A stretch of 8,069 nt of DNA from an uncultured Bacteriovoracaceae bacterium. GTDB lineage: Bacteria > Bdellovibrionota > Bacteriovoracia > Bacteriovoracales > Bacteriovoracaceae. Positions within the stretch are counted from its first letter, which is position 1. Each line of letters opens with the position of its first letter. The stretch spans positions 1 to 8,069 of the forward strand of contig CALFYV010000139.1 of NCBI GenBank assembly GCA_937952395.1. Reading direction: 5' to 3'. The notes under the pieces were generated by a model. That model made no database searches. It was given only the letters and a program-made list of their open reading frames with translations, and was not told the DNA's origin. Below, one piece after another: positions 1 to 6,269 of this stretch. A program made the position numbers and the translations under genes.

Positions 1-106
1 CAATGAAGTTCTTATCTTTGAAGATTCCCCATCTGGATTAGAAGCTGCTGAGCGTTCTGGTGCTCATGTCATTCAGGTCAAATGGTTTAATCACCCGATT
101 GTCTGA
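1..106 (+). CDS. HAD-superfamily hydrolase, C-terminal fragment
   Basis: Only the last 34 codons are inside the window, read in the frame starting at base 2 and ending with TGA at 104-106. The peptide contains IFEDSPSGLEAAERSGAHVI. This matches motif IV of HAD hydrolases of the beta-phosphoglucomutase/phosphatase branch: the Glu-Asp pair binds Mg2+, the Ser-Gly turn follows, and the next helix carries the usual EAA..AG pattern. The family hydrolyses or transfers phosphate on small metabolites in the cytoplasm; the substrate cannot be told from this piece. The gene runs towards the TRAP operon and its last 20 bases overlap the 3' end of the 510-residue protein gene on the other strand. No terminator hairpin is visible at the junction. 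The family assignment is good; the exact enzyme is unknown. Confidence 0.82.
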   Translation, partial: NEVLIFEDSPSGLEAAERSGAHVIQVKWFNHPIV

Positions 107-1619
107 GCAAAGAAATTTTCCATTGATTGTTTGTTGAGAAATTGTTTTCGAGTTCAATATAATCATAAGCATTAGCCTTTTTATCAATATTATTTCTAAC
201 ATAAAACTTGTTACCAATGGTAAAGATTAAGTTATATAAGCCTTGGTGTTGGTGAGTATCAAGCATATATTTTAAAAATAATAATGGAACAGGACCTTTC
301 TTAGTTCCGAGGTGATCATATTGTTTCATTTCTTTAATCGTTTTCTGCGCCATAAAACTCTGCAATGGTCCTTCTAAAGAATCAATAACTTTTAGAGTAA
401 AAACATAGTCGTATTGAAACTTAAGCATATCAATTTCAATTTTATCTAAGTTCGTTTCTTTTAACAAATCATTAGCTTCTTCAAATGCCGTTTTACTGTC
501 TGCAATTTTTTTTGCCACAATGATTTCTTTTGGTTTTATTTCCTGAATTCTTTTCTTTTCATTTTTTTTCTCTGTCACTTTAGTCACACTTACTTGAGCG
601 ACTTTAGCTTCCATCTTCTGTTCTTCTTCTACAATTTTTTCGAAAACTTGCGCTAGGCCTTTATCTCTAAACTCTTTCAAGGAGCCAGGAATAAAAAGCA
701 TACCTTGCGAGAATCTGGGACCATACTTTCTTTCTAAATCATCTCTTATGATCGGAAATAAATCATTCAAGATAGGATAGTACTTCTCTTTCTCTTGCAT
801 AATCTGTGTATATCTTTTCATACATCCAAGAGAATGACCTGATTGATTAAAATTATTAATTATGTGAGATCGGCTCAATAAATCATAAGGTTGATTACTA
901 TAACTTATACCTTTTAGAGAATCTTTTTCAGAGCAAATCTCTATGAAAAATTGTTGATCATGATGACAGATTTTTTGTAAAGTTACTTTGAAATCCAAAC
1001 ATGGATATTCTTTACACCACTCATCGTAACGACGAGAGTAAAGGTACTTTTTAGTCTTACTGGCCCTTTGTAAATCTTGTATCCTTTTAGGAAGATCTTG
1101 GGTTTTAATTCTTATATTTTTAAATTTTTCATAAAAGGAAGGAATATTTTTTGTATAGTAAACCATTTCTTTTGTTTTAGGATTACATTGTTTAACCAAA
1201 GCTTTCATATCTAAATGACAAGATGATAATTCTTTATTGTCCTGATAGAGTTCTTCATAATGTAATAATAGCTCTAGTAAATAACTCATGGTGATCAAAC
1301 GGTAGGAATATTGAATATATCCCATTGATTCATCTAATATATGATTGGGACAAAGAGCACCTGAGGTAAATTCTTTATTCATAAAGAATTTTAAATCATA
1401 TAGGCGAGAATCAAAAAGTTGGTAAGGATACTTCCCATAGTACTCATCGTCCATTTTGATCGTTTGTCCCAAATACTCATCGAAATGAAAGCTAGGATAA
1501 AATTTTCCATCATACAAACTCGACTCTTTTTCACCTAATTGAGCATTATAATATGAAGCTTGATTTGCAAAACAAAACGATATGATTAGGAAGGTAAAAA
1601 CCAAAATGTACTTAACCAT
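87..1619 (-). CDS. exported 510-residue protein of unknown function, last gene of the TPAT operon
   Basis: I do not recognise this family. The N-terminus is a clear signal peptide (hydrophobic residues 4-17, likely cleavage after Ala18 in SFCFA-NQ), so the protein should be periplasmic or outside the cell. The mature part has eight cysteines (90, 134, 145, 202, 207, 218, 229, 266), an even number that would suit disulfide bonds. Residues about 320-390 are rich in Lys and Glu and look like a charged, coiled-coil-prone linker. They are followed by a C-terminal domain (about 391-510) with alternating aromatic and hydrophobic residues. The ATG lies inside the end of dctM (34-base overlap) and no convincing Shine-Dalgarno precedes it. 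The start is chosen because the signal peptide begins there, and translation is probably coupled to dctM. The overlap suggests a job linked to the transporter, but that is inference. It ends with TAA. Confidence 0.85.
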   Translation of the reverse strand: MVKYILVFTFLIISFCFANQASYYNAQLGEKESSLYDGKFYPSFHFDEYLGQTIKMDDEYYGKYPYQLFDSRLYDLKFFMNKEFTSGALCPNHILDESMGYIQYSYRLITMSYLLELLLHYEELYQDNKELSSCHLDMKALVKQCNPKTKEMVYYTKNIPSFYEKFKNIRIKTQDLPKRIQDLQRASKTKKYLYSRRYDEWCKEYPCLDFKVTLQKICHHDQQFFIEICSEKDSLKGISYSNQPYDLLSRSHIINNFNQSGHSLGCMKRYTQIMQEKEKYYPILNDLFPIIRDDLERKYGPRFSQGMLFIPGSLKEFRDKGLAQVFEKIVEEEQKMEAKVAQVSVTKVTEKKNEKKRIQEIKPKEIIVAKKIADSKTAFEEANDLLKETNLDKIEIDMLKFQYDYVFTLKVIDSLEGPLQSFMAQKTIKEMKQYDHLGTKKGPVPLLFLKYMLDTHQHQGLYNLIFTIGNKFYVRNNIDKKANAYDYIELENNFSTNNQWKISLLRQSGD

Positions 1620-2851
1620 GGGACATACGTAATTATTAGCAGAGCAATAACTAATAAAATTAAATAAACAAATGTTGCTCTATATAATTCAAGCACACTT
1701 CTGTTGAAACGAAAACTACTGATAAACAAATTAAGCCCGATGGGTGGTGTAATATAGCCTATTTCTAAGTTAGTCAGGAAGATGATAGCCAAATGAATGG
1801 GATCAACATTAAATTCATTGGCAATTGGTAATAGTAAAGGAACAACCACTATGATCGCACTAAAAATATCCATCAAGCTTCCTACGATAAGTAAAAAGAT
1901 ATTAAGTAAAAGTAGGAAAATATATTTATCGGTAATATACTGACTCAAAAAATCAAGTATCTTCATAGGAACTTCTTCATCAATGAGGTAATTAGTTAAT
2001 CCCATTGCGCAGCTTAAAATGAGCAGAATAGCACCGACCAACGACATGGATTCAACTACCAATTTGGGAATATCTTTTTTAAAACTTAAATCTTTATATA
2101 AAAAGACCTCAACTACAACTACGTAGAGAGTGGTTAATGTAGCTGCTTCAGAGACTGTAATAATGCCACCATAAATCCCACCCAATACAACCAGGGGAAG
2201 TGGTAATTCATATTTTGACTCACTAATAGCACTTTGAACATTGGCCCAAGAAAAATCAACTCGTGTAGCAGACTTGGTTGCTTTGAATGCGCAATAAGCA
2301 GAAAGAATGATGATAATAAGCACACCAGGAGCTATACCCGCCTTAAATAAATTATCAATCGGAACCTTCGCCACAATACCGTATAAAATAAGAGGAAGAC
2401 TTGGTGGAAATAAAAGTCCAAGAGAACCAGAAGAGGTAATCAAGCCTAAAGTAAATTTTTCAGAATATCCTTTTTGCATCAAAATGGGCATCAGAAGTCC
2501 ACCAAGAGCAACAATAGTAACTCCTGAAGCACCAGTGAAAGCTGTAAAGAAAGCACAGAAAGCTAGCGACATAATCGCCGTTCAGCCAGGGAGCCAGCCC
2601 AATAGGGAATTACTTAAATTAAGTAAACGCTTTGTCGCTTGAGATTCAGCTAAAACAAAACCAGCAAATGTAAAAAGTGGAATGGTTACAAGAGTGGGAG
2701 AAGAAGTCAGTCTATATATTTCTACAATCACCGCTGAAGTAGCGATCTCCTCTAGGTGAAAGGCCATTAAACCCAAACCACCCATCACTGCAAAAAGAGG
2801 CATTCCAAAAAGAGCAAATATAATAAGAACAGTGATGGATAATAAAATCAT
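1586..2851 (-). pseudogene. dctM: TRAP transporter large permease DctM, interrupted by one in-frame TGA
   Basis: This is the large membrane subunit of a tripartite ATP-independent periplasmic transporter, the part that carries substrate with sodium across the inner membrane. Read through, it is 421 codons, close to the usual family length of about 425. Codons 1-89 end in SLLGWLPG, codon 90 is TGA, and reading continues in the same frame with TAIMSLAFCAFFTAFTGASG. Family signatures are all present after the stop: FTAFTGASG (102-110), SGSLGLLFPPSLP (141-153), GGIYGG...EAA (224-237), GSLMDIFSA (324-332) and EIGYITPPIG (363-372), with many membrane helices. Related proteins typically have a second Gly after LPG, so a single GGA-to-TGA change explains the stop. 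The start ATG overlaps the dctQ stop as ATGA. ATG at 2572 (codon 94) could allow re-initiation, but the product would lack the first helices. It is labelled a pseudogene on sequence alone; a sequencing error is possible. Confidence 0.8.
2582..2584 (-). other. in-frame TGA codon within dctM
   Basis: On the minus strand the codons read GGC TGG CTC CCT GGC TGA ACG GCG ATT ATG. The TGA sits at codon 90, where DctM proteins normally show the second Gly of a W-L-P-G-G turn. The frame is unbroken on both sides, so this is a substitution and not an indel. Nine bases separate it from the next in-frame ATG. Confidence 0.9.
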
Positions 2852-3324
2852 TTAAGTTTCTTTAGTCCTTTTACAATTAAATAAAAAAATCTGTACGTAA
2901 TGAGTGTAAAACCAAAAGGAGCTATAAACGTCAGATAAGATGAATGTATCCCCCAAAAAGAATCTTTTCCAAATTCTCGCTCAAACTGAAAAAATTCAAA
3001 AGCTGCATAAGTTAACCAAAGACAGATAAGAAATGTAACAAAATAAATAAAGACTTCTAACAAGATAAATTTTTTCTTGGTTGGATCAACTATTTTTGAA
3101 AGTACATCGATACGAATATGTTTTTCGGAACCTGTGGCCAAAGTTGCACCTAGAAAGGAACATAGAAAAACTAAGTGACGAATCAGTGGACTAATCCAAA
3201 GATAAGTAATCTCAAATTGACGTAAAATAATTTCAAAAAAAGAATAAAGAACAATACTAAAAATACATATGATCAGTAACCAAGAAGCTAATTTTTCAAT
3301 AAACTTGTCAATTTTTTGGAACAT
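2848..3324 (-). CDS. dctQ: TRAP transporter small permease DctQ
   Basis: The 158-residue length and four hydrophobic segments fit the DctQ subunit, which forms the inner-membrane complex with DctM. The segments are roughly residues 14-34, 47-64, 85-112 and 129-151. The sequence SEKHIRIDVL (66-75), just after the second helix, matches the family's usual G..HIR.D.L signature. The ATG is one base after the dctP stop. The TGA stop overlaps the dctM ATG (ATGA), a typical translational-coupling junction that also shows TGA acts as a normal stop in this genome. The Shine-Dalgarno is weak (AAAGA), again consistent with coupling. The family call rests on topology, one motif and the neighbours, and is firm. 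Confidence 0.9.
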   Translation of the reverse strand: MFQKIDKFIEKLASWLLIICIFSIVLYSFFEIILRQFEITYLWISPLIRHLVFLCSFLGATLATGSEKHIRIDVLSKIVDPTKKKFILLEVFIYFVTFLICLWLTYAAFEFFQFEREFGKDSFWGIHSSYLTFIAPFGFTLITYRFFYLIVKGLKKLK

Positions 3325-3325
3325 A

Positions 3326-4279
3326 TTAAATCTTTATTTTATTTAATGCGGATTCGCTTAGGACTTTGCCTTTCACACGTTTAACGACATCTGCTCGTAT
3401 AGGGCCACTTTTTTCTATGTCACTATCTGGAAATTTAATGAACTGGATTCCAGCCTCTTTCATAATTCTTAAAGATTGCTCGTTGTCCAATATAGTTTGC
3501 TTATTAGTCTCTCCAATATATTTATTGGCCAGCCGCTTAACAATTTTTTGATCAGAGTCTGAAATTTTCTTCCAAATCTTGGCGTCAATCAATAAGGCGC
3601 CAATCGAAAAAGCAACAGGATAATCAATGACATACTTAATTCTAGTCTGCCACTGTAATGCCAAAACACCTGTAGCTGGTGCATAAGCAGCGTCAATAAT
3701 TCCTGTCGATAGCGAAGAAAGGACATCAGGTAGAGAAAGAGGTACTGAAACCAGCCCTAAAGAATCCACCATGGCCTTCACTAAATGATCTCCTTCCCAC
3801 GCCCAAATTTTAATTCCTTTGAGCTCATCTAAATTTTTAACAGGCTTAGTGGTTACAACATAAACTTGTCCAATTTCATAAAAACCTAAGTTTTCAAAAC
3901 CTTCCGCCAAAAAACCTTTATTAAAAAAGCTGGAATTTTTTTCAACTTCAGACCATGCTTTTTCTCTTTGATGATGAAATGTAAAAGGGACCTCCACAAT
4001 ACGAACATCTGGAAATATTTCCCCCAAGGTTTTTCCAGTAAAAAAACCTCCGTTGAGTTGGCCAATTCTTATTTTCCGTAAAACATCACTCTCATCTCCT
4101 GCTACCCCACCATAATAAATTTTAAGATTAACCTTACCTTTGGTTTCCTTCTTAATTTCCTTGGCCATATGTTTTAGGGAGTTAGACCAAGAGGTTCCCT
4201 CTGGTGCTAAAACTGCTAACTTAATTTTTTGAGCAAAAATTGATGTACTAAAAAGGATGAGAACAATAATTAATTTCAT
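3326..4279 (-). CDS. dctP: TRAP transporter substrate-binding protein, DctP family (TatP-like)
   Basis: This is a periplasmic solute receptor that captures the ligand and hands it to DctQM. Residues 1-16 are a signal peptide (cleavage after SIFA, before QK). The mature protein starts with KLAVLAPEGTSWSNSLKHMA, as in DctP proteins, and has the LKGIKIW...VPLSLPDVLSSLSTGIIDAAYAP core (about 153-201), where classical members read LKGLKIRVP. Here Trp159 replaces the arginine that binds the ligand carboxylate in classical DctP, and KIWAWEGD (157-164) resembles the receptor type found with TatT partners. The ligand is therefore probably not a plain C4-dicarboxylate (inference). Length (317) is normal for the family. 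The Shine-Dalgarno AGGA (4287-4290) overlaps the TAG stop of the tatT gene, seven bases before the ATG. The TAA stop lies one base from dctQ. Confidence 0.93.
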   Translation of the reverse strand: MKLIIVLILFSTSIFAQKIKLAVLAPEGTSWSNSLKHMAKEIKKETKGKVNLKIYYGGVAGDESDVLRKIRIGQLNGGFFTGKTLGEIFPDVRIVEVPFTFHHQREKAWSEVEKNSSFFNKGFLAEGFENLGFYEIGQVYVVTTKPVKNLDELKGIKIWAWEGDHLVKAMVDSLGLVSVPLSLPDVLSSLSTGIIDAAYAPATGVLALQWQTRIKYVIDYPVAFSIGALLIDAKIWKKISDSDQKIVKRLANKYIGETNKQTILDNEQSLRIMKEAGIQFIKFPDSDIEKSGPIRADVVKRVKGKVLSESALNKIKI

Positions 4280-4286
4280 AATATTT

Positions 4287-4290
4287 TCCT
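4287..4290 (-). promoter_or_regulatory. ribosome binding site of dctP overlapping the tatT stop codon
   Basis: The minus strand reads TAGGAAAATATTATG. The tatT stop codon TAG forms part of the AGGA Shine-Dalgarno, seven bases before the dctP ATG. This supports both the start choice and coupled translation of the lipoprotein and the receptor. Confidence 0.6.
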
Positions 4291-5260
4291 AAAAAAATTC
4301 TTTTTCATTTTCTAACAATAGTTTATATCTTTTTAACGAAATAGCATTCAGTAAATTCAGTGTTGGCTTTTTAAGGAAAGGGTTATCAGATTTTAATTTT
4401 CCAAGGTTATTCAAGAATTCAAAGGTATTAAAATCAGATCTTAAATGGTTTTTAAAACTTTTATATTTCTCTTCTTCCCCACCCGCAATTAAAACATATT
4501 CAAAATAAGTAATCTTGGCCAACATATTGTATGGATTCTTATTCATATAATCTGAAAGAATTTCTCGACCTTTTTTGGGATTTCCTCCTAACATTTTTGG
4601 CCGACTTAACTCATAAAGTCCGTAAAAAAGAGAACAAGCTCCATTTTGAATATCGGGTTTCAGTTCACAACTCCAATCAAAAAGACTTTTGACTGCAGGC
4701 AACTGGGCCACCAGAGATAGATCAGTTCGTTGAAGATTGATAAGGCTCATCCACGACTGGGCGGTATAAAAAATAGCTTCTACATCATCTTCATCTAATT
4801 CACTTTTAAGCTTTTCAACAATTTTTCTAGGAGTTAAGACATTTTCTAATAGAAAACTAGAATCTATACCTTTTTCTCCCATATAAACTCGTCCATACTC
4901 AACGGCCCTCGTATAGGCACTGATGGCATTGGCTTTAGCTTGAGAGTTGGCCCTGTCTTTGTATTTATCTGTGATATAAAGAGTTTCATAAACTCCGAAG
5001 CCCAGCCCCGAATACCCTTTAATCACAAGGGTCAATAATTTTTCATTTTCTGGATCATTATAGAGCAAACCTTCGAGCATTTTAATATTGGCCAAAGCAC
5101 CAGCTTCAAAAAAATCCCATTCGCTCTCTGTCTCCATCTGCAAAGAACCTTTCTCAAACAAATCGACAGAGGTATTCAGAGCAACCGAACGCACACTTGA
5201 ACAGCTTTGAAAGAAAATTATTCCCAATAAAGCTATAAATAGACAGGTTACTTTTAGCAA
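4289..5260 (-). CDS. tatT: TatT-family TPR lipoprotein of a TPAT (TPR-associated TRAP) transporter
   Basis: The protein begins with a lipoprotein-type signal (hydrophobic 4-18, then FFQSC with Cys20 the likely lipidated residue, though the lipobox is loose). The body is helical with TPR-like spacing. Two stretches match the TRAP-transporter T-component family: ANAISAYTRAVEYGRVYM (110-127) and LFYGLYELSRPKMLGGNPKK (211-230). In Treponema pallidum TatT (Tp0956) forms a trimeric TPR lipoprotein that binds the receptor TatP (Tp0957) and is proposed to pass ligand to it. The gene directly upstream of dctP fits the same role here. The start is TTG at 5258-5260: AAGGAG lies six bases before it, no ATG is near, and the signal peptide begins there. 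It is the first gene of the operon and ends with TAG. The family call is strong; the ligand is unknown. Confidence 0.88.
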   Translation of the reverse strand: MLKVTCLFIALLGIIFFQSCSSVRSVALNTSVDLFEKGSLQMETESEWDFFEAGALANIKMLEGLLYNDPENEKLLTLVIKGYSGLGFGVYETLYITDKYKDRANSQAKANAISAYTRAVEYGRVYMGEKGIDSSFLLENVLTPRKIVEKLKSELDEDDVEAIFYTAQSWMSLINLQRTDLSLVAQLPAVKSLFDWSCELKPDIQNGACSLFYGLYELSRPKMLGGNPKKGREILSDYMNKNPYNMLAKITYFEYVLIAGGEEEKYKSFKNHLRSDFNTFEFLNNLGKLKSDNPFLKKPTLNLLNAISLKRYKLLLENEKEFF

Positions 5261-5266
5261 AAAAAA

Positions 5267-5272
5267 CTCCTT
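5267..5272 (-). promoter_or_regulatory. strong ribosome binding site deciding a TTG start for tatT
   Basis: The minus strand reads AAGGAG, six T residues, then TTG. The full Shine-Dalgarno at good spacing, with a lipoprotein signal directly after it, makes TTG the start despite the rare codon. Confidence 0.75.
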
Positions 5273-5280
5273 AAACTAAA

Positions 5281-5309
5281 ATTCTAATGAATTTTCAATA
5301 GCTTAACAA
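5281..5309 (-). promoter_or_regulatory. candidate sigma-70-type promoter of the TPAT operon
   Basis: On the minus strand TTGTTA (5304-5309, four of six matches to TTGACA) is followed after exactly 17 bases by TAGAAT (5281-5286, five of six matches to TATAAT). Transcription would start near 5274, giving a very short leader that still holds the AAGGAG site. It is found by eye only; AT-rich DNA produces chance matches. Confidence 0.5.
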
Positions 5310-5324
5310 GGCATAGGTTTAAAC

Positions 5325-5350
5325 TTCACTATGACAGCTTAAGTAGTGAA
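5325..5350. repeat. 7-bp inverted repeat between divergent promoter candidates, possible operator
   Basis: TTCACTA (5325-5331) and TAGTGAA (5344-5350) are perfect inverted copies separated by 12 bases. The centre is about 63 bases upstream of the predicted tatT transcription start, a common activator position. The right arm overlaps the -35 of the plus-strand promoter candidate. A regulator binding here could control both directions; no regulator gene is in the window. Confidence 0.4.
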
Positions 5351-5374
5351 AATTTCATAAGAATATGTTATATT
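5346..5374 (+). promoter_or_regulatory. candidate divergent plus-strand promoter with extended -10
   Basis: GTGAAA (5346-5351, four of six matches) lies 17 bases before TATATT (5369-5374, five of six), which has a TGT extended -10 directly in front. Transcription would start near 5381 and run towards the small ORF at 5573, leaving a leader of about 190 bases. It was found by eye only. Confidence 0.4.
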
Positions 5375-5380
5375 AAAAGT

Positions 5381-5572
5381 GTTCTGTAGAGAAAGGAATA
5401 AAGAATATTAGTCAGTTTTCCGAGTAGCTATGGGTAAACATTCAAGGAGTCATTATTGAGAAAACTCAGTGTATGGCTTCAATCTAGGGTTTAATCACCA
5501 CGCCTTGACCTAAGTCGCTTGATGATTGGCCCGAGAGAGAAGTCTAAGACCATGAAATCAAGCGAGGTTATT
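5381..5572 (+). other. putative long leader or non-coding stretch between promoter and small ORF
   Basis: No recognised RNA family, tRNA or riboswitch is seen here. The stretch holds AGTTTTC (5414-5420) and GAAAACT (5460-5466), a perfect 7-bp inverted pair. It also has an AAGGAG site (5444-5449) six bases before TTG at 5456, which opens a 12-codon frame (MRKLSVWLQSRV) ending at TAA 5492-5494. That frame is in register with the ORF further downstream. It could be a leader peptide, the start of a gene broken by the TAA, or chance. Confidence 0.25.
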
Positions 5573-5782
5573 ATGAAGAATTTAGGTGAACGGCATCTAT
5601 TGTTGAAGAAAGAGAAATTAAATTGGAAAGAAAGTAAGCTTTTTAATCAAGCCACTAGGCCTGTTAGCGTAAAACCTAGAAAGTCCTTGAGCAAAATTAA
5701 AAGCTTAAAGCCGAAAAATGCGATCCTACTTGGAGCGAAAAAAAGAATTTTAAGCTCTAACGCTTTTTCCGACGAGATTTAG
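5573..5782 (+). CDS. small basic protein, hypothetical (69 residues)
   Basis: I do not recognise this protein. ATG 5573 has GAGG five bases upstream; ATG 5552 or 5522 in the same frame would give a longer product without a better ribosome site. The product is rich in Lys and Arg, has no signal peptide and no membrane segment, and ends with TAG at 5780-5782. The case for coding is base composition: in this window coding strands are purine-rich, and the plus strand is purine-rich from about 5530 until it switches sharply near 5757, where the opposite gene begins. The last 26 bases overlap the 3' end of that convergent gene. It may be a real small gene or a remnant of a longer one. Confidence 0.42.
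   Translation: MKNLGERHLLLKKEKLNWKESKLFNQATRPVSVKPRKSLSKIKSLKPKNAILLGAKKRILSSNAFSDEI
5714..5737 (-). terminator. weak candidate terminator for the FecR-maf operon
   Basis: On the minus strand, about 20 bases past the stop at 5757, CGCTCC-AAGTA-GGATCG can form a hairpin with one mismatch and is followed by CATTTTTC. A wider pair (AGCTTAAA at 5747-5754 with TTTAAGCT at 5701-5708) encloses it and is followed by TTTTAATTTT. Stems are AT-rich or imperfect, and the site lies inside the plus-strand small ORF. Confidence 0.28.
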
Positions 5783-6269
5783 GCTTGCTTCGGCTTTGTT
5801 TGAACTTTTTCTCCAAATCAGCTAAAACATCCAATTTGGTTTGTTCTAAAGAAGCTATTTGTTTTTTGTTTAAGTGTGAAAGATAGTTTTTTCGCATATC
5901 AAATATCTGATTAGTAAATTGAATCTCAAAATTTTTTAGTCCCGAATAACAAGCTTCAATCTCTTCTTCACTTAATTCTTTGGCCTGTTCTTTTTCGAGT
6001 CCATCTTCCTTGATAGTAAGAGTCGAAAACTCTCCAGAGCAATCACGGTTTTTTAAATCAATATATTCTTCTGATTGCCTACGAAAATTTTGAATGGCTT
6101 TAGCAAAATCTTCTACGCTACTACTTTCTAATGAAAAATTTTTCATGCCATCAAGTAATTGTTTGCGCATTAAGTTTATATCCGGATTGGTGGTGATATC
6201 TTGACCATAGGCATTTAGACCAAAAAGAAGAAAGACTAAAATTAGGCAATAAGACAAAAGAAGTTTCAT
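5757..6269 (-). CDS. small exported protein with basic C-terminal tail, hypothetical
   Basis: I do not recognise the family. The 170-residue product starts with a signal peptide (hydrophobic 3-19; cleavage probably after Ala20 or Gly22, near NAYGQD), so it should act in the periplasm. The mature part is mostly helical and highly charged, with two cysteines (77 and 107) that could pair. It ends in a strongly basic tail, SRSKPKSRRKKR (159-170), which could bind nucleic acid, phospholipid or peptidoglycan; that is speculation. The ATG overlaps the maf stop as ATGA, so it is translated with maf. It ends with TAG, 26 bases inside the convergent small ORF. Confidence 0.85.
   Translation of the reverse strand: MKLLLSYCLILVFLLFGLNAYGQDITTNPDINLMRKQLLDGMKNFSLESSSVEDFAKAIQNFRRQSEEYIDLKNRDCSGEFSTLTIKEDGLEKEQAKELSEEEIEACYSGLKNFEIQFTNQIFDMRKNYLSHLNKKQIASLEQTKLDVLADLEKKFKQSRSKPKSRRKKR

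Noticed and set aside
2582..2584. TGA read as glycine under the alternative code of Gracilibacteria/SR1 (code 25), since a glycine is expected here.
   Set aside because: TGA ends dctQ and maf in ATGA junctions and ends the HAD fragment at a sensible length, so it works as a stop in this genome. GGN glycine codons are used elsewhere.
2550..2584. Selenocysteine at the dctM TGA, helped by a small hairpin just downstream (GGCGA-TTATG-TCGCT).
   Set aside because: The family position is glycine and not cysteine, the hairpin is only five pairs and lies too close to the TGA for a typical bacterial SECIS, and no sel genes are in the window.
2307..2642. A 111-codon open frame on the plus strand opposite dctM.
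   Set aside because: It is antisense to strongly conserved dctM motifs, has no family signature, and shows the pattern expected of a shadow frame.
5381..5572. A riboswitch or known small RNA (c-di-GMP, preQ1, SRP RNA, 6S) in the leader.
   Set aside because: None of the conserved core sequences of these families could be matched by eye; only a 7-bp inverted pair with a 39-base loop is present.
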